Shown: positions 10,422-19,974 of the stretch, one piece after another
How positions within the stretch are numbered: position 1 is the first letter of the stretch
How the letters are laid out: the number at the start of each line of letters is the position of its first letter
From: Thozetella sp. PMI_491
Lineage: Eukaryota > Ascomycota > Sordariomycetes > Chaetosphaeriales > Chaetosphaeriaceae
Length of the DNA: 64,000 nucleotides
NCBI GenBank assembly: GCA_021432635.1
Contig: MU270097.1
Coordinates: 62,001-126,000, forward strand
Reading direction: 5' to 3'
Notes under the pieces: generated by a model
Seen by the model: the letters and a program-made list of their open reading frames with translations, nothing else
What the model was told of the DNA's origin: nothing
Databases searched by the model: none
Made by a program: the position numbers and the translations under genes

Positions 10422-11443
10422 ATGAGCCAACAGAAGCTCATTGTCGTGGTAGGGGCCACGGGAAACCAGGGAGGTTCCGTGGCGCTGCGCTTCCTGGATG
10501 ACCCGAAGTTTCGCGTCCGCGGTCTCACGCGAGACCTGTCTTCTCCGAAAGCTAAGGCACTCGCCTCACGAGGTATAGAAATGGTGCAAGCAGACTTGAG
10601 CGACTTGGAAAACCTCAAGTCGGTTTTCAAGGGCGCCAATGTGATATTCAGCGTCACGCAATACTGGGAGCCCTACTATCGCCAGGATTGCAGGGAGCGA
10701 GCCGCTAAGCTGGGTGTCTCGATCCGGCGGCTCGCCTACGACATCGAGTACGAGGCCGGTCGGTGCATAGCAGATGCCGCAGCCACGACTGTGGACTCGC
10801 TGGATGATAATGGGTTCCTAGTCTCGACACTGAGCCATGCGGCGAAATGCAGCAAAGGCGCCTACTCGGACTTGTACCACTACGATGCCAAGGCCGACAT
10901 CTTTCCTGACTACGTGAGCGCTACTTATCCCGAGCTGGCGCGAAAGATGTCCTGCATACATACAGGCTGTTTCATGGGCAGCCATAAACTCCTACCGAAT
11001 GCTTACTTGCGCAAGGTTAGTCAAAGACGCTAGTGCTATGACAAGGTATGCGAAGCTAACGTTTTCGGGCTTACTTAAAGCTATCGGACGGTAGCTTTCG
11101 GATGGAGCTCACCACGGTTCCTACTAAGCCCGTGCCACATCTCGATGTAAACGCTGACACCGGCAATTTCGTGTACGCGGTGCACCAGATGCCACCTGGG
11201 CTGGCCTATATGGCAGAGGGAACTACCTGTCCCTGGCCAGAATGGATCGCGGCGTGGAGTAAGGCGGTGGGCGTGCCAGCGAGCTATAAGCAGGTTTCCC
11301 GGGAAGAAATGATTAAGTCGGCGGAAGATGATGTGGATTTTGGTATTGAGGTCACGACGATGTTCTCGTACATGTCCAATCCGGGTTACGACGGTGGCAT
11401 GGCCCTGGTCACTGCTGCCGATATGGTTAAGGTAGAACCTTGA
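10422..11443 (+). CDS. NmrA-like NAD(P)-binding reductase/regulator, two exons
   Basis: Exons 10422-11015 and 11081-11443, with a 65-nt intron (GTTAGT donor, GCTAAC branch, AAAG end), give a 318-aa product. The N-terminus LIVVVGATGNQGGSVA is the NmrA/HSCARG dinucleotide-binding loop GxxGxxG. It is followed by RVRGLTRDLSSPKAKAL, which is the NADP-selecting region, and VQADLSDLENLKSVFKGA. The middle (YPELARKMSCIHTGCFMG) and the C-terminus keep the extended-SDR layout without the YxxxK catalytic pair, as in NmrA relatives that sense NAD(P) redox state rather than catalyse. The upstream open frame before 10422 is not needed, because the Rossmann strand begins directly after this ATG. Confidence 0.9.
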
Positions 11444-12197
11444 TCCAGATGTCGACTTGTGCCTGCTAATGAATCTAGGCTGGCATTGAATGCCCCATGA
11501 CATCTATAGACGAGTGGATGGCTAAGCAGGACTGGTCTTCTGTTCTGAACAAACCTGTCACTTACAGCCAATAAGCGTGCACACCGTCGCTCACATCCGG
11601 GAGGCAAGACATCTTGATCTCTAAGCCGGCTTGCGGCAAGGGGGGTACGTTGCTCGATGTTGTTTCCGTGGATGGTCTCAAGCTGCTGGGCAGCGTTTCT
11701 TGGATCGATTCTGCAGCTGCTCCCGTCGCAGTTGAGATGTGTCCCGGTGAAACTCCGTCGTCTTCTGTGGGTCAGGTGGTCCGATATGTGTGAGCCAGCG
11801 GTCATATTCCATGCTCCTTACTGCAAGCCTGCAAACTCGCATGTTTACAAAATGCCTCAATATAATAGCTAAGGGATGCATTGTGGGGGGTGTGATGATG
11901 CCGTGAAGCGGTTTGACAGATAAGACAAAATTTTGATAGTCCAGTGCAAGTGTTGTCGTTAAACTTGAGTAAATTGCTGAAGAGCGGCTATGAAGCGCTA
12001 TTCTAGGTAGGGACTGTGGGTTTACACAAAATTGCCATTGTTATTGACGCTGCCCTTTTACCACACTAGGAAACCCATCAGAATACTATTTCATTAACTC
12101 CCAATTCGCCAGATAATCCCTATATGATTGAACAGCTGAAGGCGCCTTCAAGTGACCGTTCTTCAGAGGTGGACTAAAGCCATCCAAAATCTTATCA
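11444..12197. other. Intergenic
   Basis: Convergent 3' flanks of the NmrA-like gene and the gene at 12198-13709. Short open frames only, no domain seen. Confidence 0.5.
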
Positions 12198-13709
12198 CTA
12201 TTTGCGTTTCCACTCGTCCACCTTCGTATACGTCTTGACCTCGCCCCTCTTCAGGTGTTTTGATCGCAGGCTCCGCGTCGGCAAGTGAAAACACTCGTCT
12301 CCCTTTTCTCCATCGCATAAATCCCAAACCCGCCGAGTGCACATGTCGCAGAACTGCCGTCCGATAACAGAAACAAAGTCTGGGCCCCAGCTTGTGGTGC
12401 TCTCGCACAGAGATGTTGCAGACCGTGCGTGAGAGACATGTTCTGACACCGTCAGGTGACTGACGCACTTGTCATGCTTCTGGGTGACATGGCGCCCTTT
12501 GATACGTGGTGCAGCGACGGCCGGAGTAGGCCCGGCTCGTTTTGCTTGTGCTTTTTGAATAGACACGATGCTAACGCCGACGCCTCCGTGGGGAGTATCT
12601 CTTGGGGGAGGGCTGGGCGTCGGTGTGGCCTGTTCGGTCGGCGGACCGTCACACAGAGGATCATCTCCACAGCCATCGTCGCCAGTAGGGATCGGGGCAG
12701 CTGGCGAACTGGGGGTTCCTGCTGCTGGAGGCGGCGGAGTAGAAGTCTGTTGTGGAATGGGCGCAAAGCCCTGAGCTCCCCCAAAATTACCTTGGCCGAT
12801 TTCACTCGTAGGGTTGGGCACGAATCCGCCAACGCCACCGAAGCCGTCTTGCCCTTGCACGGGTATGGGATGAAGCACTATGTCGGCGTTGTTAAATGGC
12901 TCCCCCGGGTTGCAGTTGTTATCGAGCACATGACCGAATTGGACCTCTGAGAAGTTGGAGTCGGAGCCATTGCTGGTCTTTTGCGGAAACCCATTGTATC
13001 GGGGGACACAGGCATCTGGAGTTGTCTTCTTCCAAAACTGCAATCGAGCCGGAGCCTTGCAGATGGTATCGCTAAAGGTCTGGTACTGCTGCGCAAGGCC
13101 CAGAAGCTTGTCTCCATCGGGATTAGACATGTCTCGGAGACGGAAGGACATGCCCATTGGCTTTGAACCGTCCCCTTCGTTACTGAACCAGACGCAAGGG
13201 GGTTGGAGGTCCTGGGCCGGAGAGGGCAGGAACGTCTCGCTCTCATACCAGGGCAAGTCGCACGCCTTTCCTATTGAACCGTTCCACACGTAGAGGAGAC
13301 TGACCGCGTGGTTGTCCACAGCATCGGAAATCAGCATATATGAGATGCAAACGTCGTGGTTGCTCGAGTCCGGAATCGTAATTTTCATGTACTCGGGATG
13401 GTTGTCCGCTTCGACGAAACGGAACGCTGTCCGACTGCCAGTGTCAAGCTGTAGGTCACAACCGGACGGGTCTTGACAGGCGTCGTTTGTACCAAGATTT
13501 ATCCCGTCAAATGAGTAAAATGTGAACCGAGGAATTGGCCCCTGGAATGAGGTGTCCGTATTTTTATCGAAACTGCTACCCACACCGATTTCCACGTTGA
13601 TGGCTTTGGTTGAGGTGCTGACCGGCGGAGTAAACACGGCTTGTTTGACAGCTTCTATAACCTGACCCAAGACGATGAATGCTACTCCGACACCGATAGT
13701 TGCCGCCAT
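12198..13709 (-). CDS. Fungal-specific membrane-anchored or secreted protein with Pro-rich linker and C-terminal Cys module
   Basis: Single-exon product of 503 aa. A hydrophobic N-terminus (IGVGVAFIVLGQVIEAV) acts as a signal anchor or uncleaved signal. About 250 residues of a likely beta-rich ectodomain follow, with scattered Cys pairs (NDACQDPSGC, NHDVC, IGKACDLPW). Next comes a Pro/Thr/Ser/Gly-rich linker (about 300-380). The C-terminal module holds SLCESTTSWGPDFVSV, QFCDMCTRRVWDLC and GDECFHL. This motif set (SLC..S..SWGPDFVS...FCDM) recurs in fungal secreted proteins of unknown role, as far as I recall. The basic tail is odd for a mature ectodomain. Function unknown; the reading frame is clearly real. 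Confidence 0.8.
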   Translation of the reverse strand: MAATIGVGVAFIVLGQVIEAVKQAVFTPPVSTSTKAINVEIGVGSSFDKNTDTSFQGPIPRFTFYSFDGINLGTNDACQDPSGCDLQLDTGSRTAFRFVEADNHPEYMKITIPDSSNHDVCISYMLISDAVDNHAVSLLYVWNGSIGKACDLPWYESETFLPSPAQDLQPPCVWFSNEGDGSKPMGMSFRLRDMSNPDGDKLLGLAQQYQTFSDTICKAPARLQFWKKTTPDACVPRYNGFPQKTSNGSDSNFSEVQFGHVLDNNCNPGEPFNNADIVLHPIPVQGQDGFGGVGGFVPNPTSEIGQGNFGGAQGFAPIPQQTSTPPPPAAGTPSSPAAPIPTGDDGCGDDPLCDGPPTEQATPTPSPPPRDTPHGGVGVSIVSIQKAQAKRAGPTPAVAAPRIKGRHVTQKHDKCVSHLTVSEHVSHARSATSLCESTTSWGPDFVSVIGRQFCDMCTRRVWDLCDGEKGDECFHLPTRSLRSKHLKRGEVKTYTKVDEWKRK

Positions 13710-14984
13710 TGTCGGTGCTGTCGAGAAGGGTAGATTCTTTGGTTGCTGGAGGAAATAGAAACCGTGGTTCCTCTAGCGGACACAATGCAATAAGGTATTG
13801 TGGGGGAAACCCGTTTTAGGGAGATATCTGCCAGAAGTTGACTTGAGGTCTTAGATGCAAGCAGATGAATGCAGACTGACGTTTCTATGGCGAGGAGGTA
13901 CTGGGGCCGATTATATCCTCTTCATCTTCACCATTGAGACCCCCCGAGATTTCGAAATACTCGTATATACCGCCACGAGTTAGCCTTGTATCCACTATAA
14001 TTAGAAAAGCTACTTATACAACTAGCCAACTTACGCCGTATGGTAAAGGGCACATAAAGCAAGAGGCATCGCAGCCACTCACCATCGTTCTGTTGGTCAA
14101 AAAGCTCGTCAGAAGCAAAAAAGCCAACCAACATCATAAACGCAGTTGGTGGCTGGGGCCCAATCTTTGGCCGTTGGTTGTGATATTATGAGTATATCAT
14201 GTGGTCGGCTACGGCAAGAAACGATTAAGCGCCAATGTAACTTCATGGCGTCGGTCGTTAGTTATAGGTACTTAGCATTCTTGGCAGATGCACCCGAAGC
14301 TTCTTGCTTCGCCGCCCGGCCCGTGGAAAATTTCGTCTTGTGCCTATTCTAGTATCTTGTCGGGAACTCACCTATGCTTAAAATAGACCGGAATGGTTTG
14401 ACTCCGATCCTTGTGGTCGCTGTTTTAGGTCGTTTGCTACTGACGAGGATCGCTCAGTGCGGTATGTTGGCGTACACAAACACGCACCCACATATCCAGA
14501 TGGCGACAGCAAGGATCCAATGTGCTCTCCAAAACCTTGGATCTAGGACAGGGCTTCGCAAAGTCGTTTAGTCACAAAGATACCACGAGGACCTCGTACG
14601 GCGAGGGAGGGACTCTGGGGCCTCGGATCAAAGGCACGAAGGAGGGAACGAAAGCTCCGTATCGCTCAGGGAGAATCCCACTGCACTTAAAAGAGGAATG
14701 GGCTCAAAAGCAGTGTACTAACGCATCGCTGGTCGTGTATGTAGTCACCGGTCGGTGATGGTGATGGTACCCTTGATTAGGGCCGCCGAAAAGAAAGGGC
14801 CCGTATCTTGCATTTCTTACAAATGGTTTCCCTAAGGACCCAGCCCTTCACGCCACTCATCCATACAGTTCATGAATAAATCGCTATTCGAGAATGAAAT
14901 ATCTACTGCCTCTGCATGTGGCTGCTCCTATGCCGTTCTTAGCTCTGTGTCCTGGTTGTAGCACCGTCCTCCGTTGCAATATCC
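13710..14984. other. Intergenic, 1.3 kb
   Basis: Upstream of the preceding gene and 3' of the 2EXR gene. No supported gene; only short frames. Confidence 0.5.
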
Positions 14985-16127
14985 TCATTCGCAAATACCA
15001 CCAGGATCCATTCGCCTTATGAATCTTATGTTCAAGTGCTCCAGCTCCTTGTAATACGGGAAGTTTGGCCGCCATGCATGCCTGATATTCCCAATGACAC
15101 CGTGTGCCGGAATGCATCCCGTTCGCTCATCCCAAACAACACACCACCTATCGAGATCAGATGATTTAATGTTCGGCCAGTTGTGATTCAGCCCGCTGGC
15201 TATTTCTCCGTCCTTGCTAGTTCCACAGTGGCAATCGGCATTCTCAAGGACTGTGGTCGCGCCAGTCTCCTCATCGCCGAAGTCCTCGTGCTTGTGGGCT
15301 ACCCGGGCAATGTAGAAGGACTTGAGAGAGGGGAAACAGGATAGAAAGTGAGGCAGGGGATCAAACTGGCAAACGTCACGGCAGGCATCGGTGGAACAGT
15401 CGCATCTAGCCTCGCTTACGCCATAGGAGCCGTGATGCCCGCCGCCACGTAAGCGATGACCCGTGGCGAAAGACGATATCGATATACCGACATGCTCCAT
15501 CTGTAGGAAAGCGACTGGTACGCGACCTTGACGTTCTGAAATCTTGGCAACGGCTTCCTGGGCTTCCCAATCGGCGAAATGAAACACGATAATATCCCTG
15601 GCTCCATTAAAACGCAAGCTGTACTCAGGATGATTTGAGCCGTCGGCAGGATCGTCCTGTGACTTCTCTTTCATGTTCCACATTTTCGGAAGGTTCCGGA
15701 ATGGGATAGAATGAGGAAGGAGCTTCAGCGCGATCCGACGTGACTCTTTACATGCTGCGAGTGTGGCTCGGCTGGTGGAAGTAGAGCGAACGAGGTTCCG
15801 CCATTGCTCGCCGCGACAAGACGGAGGACGATCGACTGCTAGTTCAAGAATGACTGTATCGTCGGGCTCAGGAGCGTAGTGATATATACTATAGACATAT
15901 CCTTCCGTCCACCTGACCCTTGAGCTGAGTTTGTATCGGATACAGAATCTGTAGATCATTGGAGTCGATGATTCCCTGAGGTGTTCCATCCAGACTTGCT
16001 CTCTGAGCTCGTAAGGAAGTGCGGAAAATAAGCTGAAGACATGACCTGAACTAGCGACGGCGAGCTCATCAGTTGGTGATGGCCCCATCTTGGTGGTTCC
16101 TGCAGAAGTGTTTGTATCTTCCGCCAT
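14985..16127 (-). CDS. 2EXR-domain protein
   Basis: Single-exon product of 380 aa. Residues about 30-50 (VFSLFSALPYELREQVWMEH) match the opening of the fungal 2EXR domain (F..LP.ELR..IW). The domain continues with RFCIRYKLSSRVRW and a later LAACKESRRIALKLLP helix, typical of the second half. The C-terminal third has a Cys-rich patch (ARCDCSTDACRDVCQFD) and an aromatic region. 2EXR proteins are abundant and expanded in Pezizomycotina; their function is unknown, and no catalytic residues can be named. Confidence 0.85.
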   Translation of the reverse strand: MAEDTNTSAGTTKMGPSPTDELAVASSGHVFSLFSALPYELREQVWMEHLRESSTPMIYRFCIRYKLSSRVRWTEGYVYSIYHYAPEPDDTVILELAVDRPPSCRGEQWRNLVRSTSTSRATLAACKESRRIALKLLPHSIPFRNLPKMWNMKEKSQDDPADGSNHPEYSLRFNGARDIIVFHFADWEAQEAVAKISERQGRVPVAFLQMEHVGISISSFATGHRLRGGGHHGSYGVSEARCDCSTDACRDVCQFDPLPHFLSCFPSLKSFYIARVAHKHEDFGDEETGATTVLENADCHCGTSKDGEIASGLNHNWPNIKSSDLDRWCVVWDERTGCIPAHGVIGNIRHAWRPNFPYYKELEHLNIRFIRRMDPGGICE

Positions 16128-16988
16128 CTGCCAGGGGCGCGCGTGCCCAAATCACTGGGCCTAAGGCAAAATTAATGGGGAGGTACGTTTTTCGTAAAGT
16201 GAGGGTGATGGTGATGGAGCTGGCAAGGCCGAAAATGCCCTTGTAATCAGTGCGGGGGCATCCAGGGAATGAATGGCAATTTGGTGCCAAGACTTGTTGG
16301 TTTGAGAAGTCAATGAAGCTGGCCCGGAAAGCCTGTTTCCGATAATTTATATCCGGAAGGCCTTAGTCGTGTTGGTGGCAAGCAGCCGCTAATTCAATAC
16401 CAACATGCAGAAAGTAGCCGCTAGAGTACCAACATGCAGCGGATGTCGTCTCTTTAGTGTTTGTCATGTTTCAAGTTTCAAGCGAGCCTGGCGCGGCGTG
16501 GAAATAGAGTATTTTATGAGCCCTCCGCATCCTTTGCCGTTTAGTATAAGAAAATACAGCCCCGTTATTTCGAGGTCTTAGGCCTGTCGGCCATGATGCT
16601 TGGCCAACTTTGATTCCTTGTGATATAAAAATATGCCGCTCTCTAGTTCGGATGACTCGAGTTCCGTTCTTCCTTTTAGTTTGCAGTACAAACATCACCA
16701 AGCCGGGCCTGTTGGTTCCAGGAAGGAATGTTGGTACGCACCCTGAGGCCTCATGAAAGCCATGATGTGAAGGTTTACTATTTACAGATGAGTCCTAGGT
16801 AATGCTCGGTATCACTATCTATACAAGGTTGAATAGAAAATGCTCAAAAGGTGCCTCCAAAGCATCAAAAGCCTCCATCTACAAGCCAACCCCTTCATAT
16901 CGCTCGACTCCCACTCTTCCCGCTCACATCATAACAGAAAACTCTCTGCCACCCCGTGACTCAGGACGCAAATACGAAGGAAATTAAG
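16128..16988. other. Intergenic between divergent genes
   Basis: Contains the upstream regions of the 2EXR gene and the CD38-like gene. A short direct repeat of accaacatgcag is seen near 16401-16438. No gene seen. Confidence 0.5.
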
Positions 16989-17999
16989 ATGAAATTTACC
17001 TCGTCTCTCATTACGGTGGGAGCAATTCTCATCGCTAGTGCCTCCCTATCCTTCTCTCGGGCGCTTCCCGGTGTCTCCTCAGTTGCGGTCAGCTCTTTTG
17101 AAGATATACCTAACTGCCTCGATGGATTATGCGTCCTTGATAGGTCTGAACCTCTGAAGGTTCGTGCCGGAACTTCTTCTGGTGCCGGTGCCGCCGCAGG
17201 TGAGGCCGCCGGTTCCAGAGTCCCGCCGCCAGTGGTACCCGCTCCTGAAGTAGTGGGAGGACCTGGGGCTGGTACCAGACGACCCGGTCCCGACGACCCA
17301 CAAGCCCCCAAGAGTCCCAGGCCCATCGCCGCACCCGCACCGGAACCAGTGGCAGGGCCGGCTGCCGAGGAGGGTTCAACCGTGCAATCCTGGGTCCGGC
17401 CGCCGGGGCTCGACGGTCCTGTGGAATCGCAATTCTGGACGGACACGACGAGTCGCATAGCCAGCCCGGACTTCAATTCTATCAAACCAAATGAAGGGAC
17501 GGCCTTGTATACTGGTAAAGCTGCCTGGACCGACGTGGAAGATTTTGGAACAGAATTAGGAACGGCTCTGGGCAGACCGATCCGACATTACCTCAACACC
17601 GTAAAATCCGATCCACAACTCCAGGGGATGATTAAATCGTACGACGATAACCCAGCTGGGCAGGGATGGACCTTACCAAACGGTGTTGCATCTTTAGAGC
17701 TTGTATCGATGGCAAGAGAGATACCCAACGACGTGCATGTCCTCTTCAACACTCCAGAGGAGGCTGCAGCGGCAGCTGAGAGGGGCGAGATACCCAAAGG
17801 CCATCTGAAATACTTCGAAATGCACGCCATTACCAGCGAGAGTACTAAGGTCCCAAGAGTTTTGGCATGGGATGCCGAGACCTGGAGAGGGAATCTTGGC
17901 AACAAGGATTACCAACCGCCGGTGATCTGGACAAATGGGCAGCCGCCATTGGGATTACCCGCTGATTTCACCACGAACTCTCGCGCAAGAACAGATTAA
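16989..17999 (+). CDS. Secreted protein with ADP-ribosyl-cyclase/CD38-like C-terminal domain
   Basis: Single-exon product of 336 aa, starting at the ATG at 16989 because a signal peptide follows directly (MKFTSSLITVGAILIASAS). A short Cys pair (NCLDGLC) comes next, then a Pro/Ala/Gly linker (about 65-135). The C-terminal domain has no exact family I can name, but its layout follows CD38/ADP-ribosyl cyclase. ALYTGK (about 171) stands where CD38 has FWSG. GRPIRHYL takes the place of the TLEDTLLGYL helix. A Trp precedes a helix that ends in NDVHVLFN (about 248), which matches DVVHVMLN. YFEMHAIT (about 275) matches SVEVHNL, whose Glu is catalytic in CD38, and RVLAWDAE matches LEAWVI. If right, it would process NAD outside the cell. 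CD38's disulfides are not conserved. Confidence 0.6.
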   Translation: MKFTSSLITVGAILIASASLSFSRALPGVSSVAVSSFEDIPNCLDGLCVLDRSEPLKVRAGTSSGAGAAAGEAAGSRVPPPVVPAPEVVGGPGAGTRRPGPDDPQAPKSPRPIAAPAPEPVAGPAAEEGSTVQSWVRPPGLDGPVESQFWTDTTSRIASPDFNSIKPNEGTALYTGKAAWTDVEDFGTELGTALGRPIRHYLNTVKSDPQLQGMIKSYDDNPAGQGWTLPNGVASLELVSMAREIPNDVHVLFNTPEEAAAAAERGEIPKGHLKYFEMHAITSESTKVPRVLAWDAETWRGNLGNKDYQPPVIWTNGQPPLGLPADFTTNSRARTD

Positions 18000-18857
18000 T
18001 CTGGTCTGAAGGCATGAAGGATGGCCGAGTAACTGGGACTTCGAGCCCTCCTCCGGCTGTTACAGGGAGGGAGTCAGGAAGTCGAAGTTCCGGTCAATCT
18101 CTTTGCAAAGATCTCTATGTTGTTTTCCTTGTACTGACTCCCTACGTTTCCATATTTCTGTCGTTATCGTCTCGGTATTCTGTTTACTGTGGCTTCCAAC
18201 CTACGCTCGTTACTTCCTAAACTCAAATGCAATGATGCTCTTCAGCGGCTCTCCTCTCTCTATGCTTCAATTTGAATGTTCGCTTCCGCAGCCTAAAAAA
18301 AATGGGTGTTCACAAACTAGGAGTCAGAAGAACCCTCCTCCTCCTACCCTCAATACTAACAGGCACAGTCAACACGAGAGCGCCGCTTCTACCAATCAAA
18401 TCTAGGGTTAGGGTTAGCGTATACTCAGTATAAGATACAAGGTAAACCCTCGGGGCTTCTGTTCAAGCATACCTCTAGGCAACGTGGCTAAGTCAAGTGC
18501 TATTGGGGTGGGTTTCAATGACCGGGACTTCTACTCCTACTCCGGCCGGTACTGGGGGAGGCACAGCATCTCCTACTGTTTTCAATCCCCCCGCCAGAAA
18601 GTGTGGTGCTAAAGTGCTGAAGATGTCTATGATGGCGCTTAAGGGTTTTATAGCTGCTGCTACTTGTAAATGGTTAGAAACACTTCGCGAGTTGCCTCGA
18701 GACATTAGAGAACCCCTCTATTTAATGCCATCCAGGCTGCCATGCAGCGTATCTATAGAAGAGAGCCCTTAGGTAGGTATACATGCTATCATACCTACAC
18801 GATGATCCGAACTCCTTTTTTGTTGTAAACTCCGTAAGTTCCCAACTTCCCTGGCTT
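18000..18857. other. Intergenic with short open frames
   Basis: A telomere-type repeat lies at 18403-18417. Overlapping short frames on both strands around 18493-18772 (70 and 91 codons) have Gly/Pro/Val-rich composition but no signal, domain or splice support, so neither is called. Confidence 0.4.
18403..18417. repeat. Short interstitial telomere-type repeat
   Basis: TAGGGTTAGGGTTAG, just over two copies of TTAGGG, the telomere unit of most filamentous fungi. Too short to be a telomere. Confidence 0.6.
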
Positions 18858-19968
18858 TCAAAGCAATGCCGAGACCAAAAATACAATTCCAGTAGCGAAT
18901 AAGACAGTAGAGAGATTCCGAGGACCTGTCCTCGCGGAGCCACCAAGAAGAACGCTTGGGTCTGGGACTGTGCCTAACGATGCTGCAGGCCCAGCCGGTG
19001 CGCCAGAGACGCCCGGGGGAGCTGGGGGACCCATACCTGGGCCAGGAGGTGTGGGTGGTCCAGGCTGGCCAGACTGCGCCGCTGGAGCAGGCCCAGCAGG
19101 GCCACCCGCGGCAGCAGCAGGCCCCGCAGCAGCGGCAGGGCCGGGAGCAGGACCAAGACCTGCTGCAGGACCGGCTGCGGGGCCGGATGCAGGGCCAGAA
19201 GGTGCAGCAGGGCCCGGACCGGAAGCTGCGGCAGCTGCTGGGGCTGGCGGTCCAGCACCGGGCCCAGCACCGGGCCCAGAACTTTGACCAGCAGCAACTG
19301 GCGTGGCCTGCACAGTGACCCCTGCGACCAGGGACGTTGCTTGAGAAGAATATGTAGTCGCTGGGAAGGCACAACGGTTCATAATGGCGTTGACATTTTC
19401 TGCGCGTGGGGCGTTAGAGCTGAATTTTCCCGGGTGACGGCCAGGACTTACCACTTCTCCCTCCCTGCTGGCTGATGCAGCTCCCACAGTTGGCCATCAC
19501 AGCGGGGACGTCGAAACTGCGGTTTGGACATATACATTGGGCTTGTGCATCTCGGCGTACTGCTCGAATCGCCGCAGACCGCTTGGCCGACTTCCCCTGC
19601 GGCCCCGCCCCGGGACCATCAGCAGGACCAGCCGGCCCCTGCGCTGCGGCATCTGGGCCTCGGCTGGGTTGTTGGGCAGCCGCACCAGGGGACCCGGAGT
19701 TGTTCTTCTTCCCTGGTCGATCGGCAGCCGCGGGACCGGCGGCATTCTGGCCGGCCCCTGGGGCGCCGGGCCCTGCGACGACACTCGCGGCAGGTGCTGT
19801 TTGTGGCCCGTTGCACGCAGCGACGAGCTGTACTACTGGCTGGCAGATTGTTGAGCATGCCGCTGGGACTTCGCTGGCGTCGAAACGGAGGTTGTCGCCT
19901 TGCGCCACGGCGAAGGGCAGTGCGCCGGCGAGTGCGACCACCATCAAACCAGTTCTTGGTGAATGCAT
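18858..19968 (-). CDS. GPI-anchored Cys- and Pro/Ala/Gly-rich cell-surface protein, two exons
   Basis: Exons 19968-19452 and 19399-18858, with a 52-nt intron (GTAAGT donor, CTCTAACG branch, CGCAG end), give 352 aa. The parts in order are: signal peptide (LMVVALAGALPFAVAQG); a Cys module split by a low-complexity insert (AACSTICQPV, VAACNG, then QCICPNRSFDV, ANCGSC and MNRCAF, eight Cys in all); a long Pro/Ala/Gly segment in exon 2; and a hydrophobic end (STVLFATGIVFLVSALL) after a small-residue site (GGSA), typical of a GPI signal. The Cys pattern recalls CFEM-type surface proteins but does not match CFEM exactly. The 3' AG at 19420 would make a 32-nt intron, so the later acceptor is preferred. 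It is likely a cell-wall or membrane surface protein. Confidence 0.85.
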
Positions 19969-19974
19969 CGCCAC

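Noticed and set aside
18956-19318. Plus-strand Gly/Pro/Gln-rich frames opposite the GPI protein
   Set aside because: Complement of a low-complexity exon whose gene has a signal peptide, intron and GPI signal.
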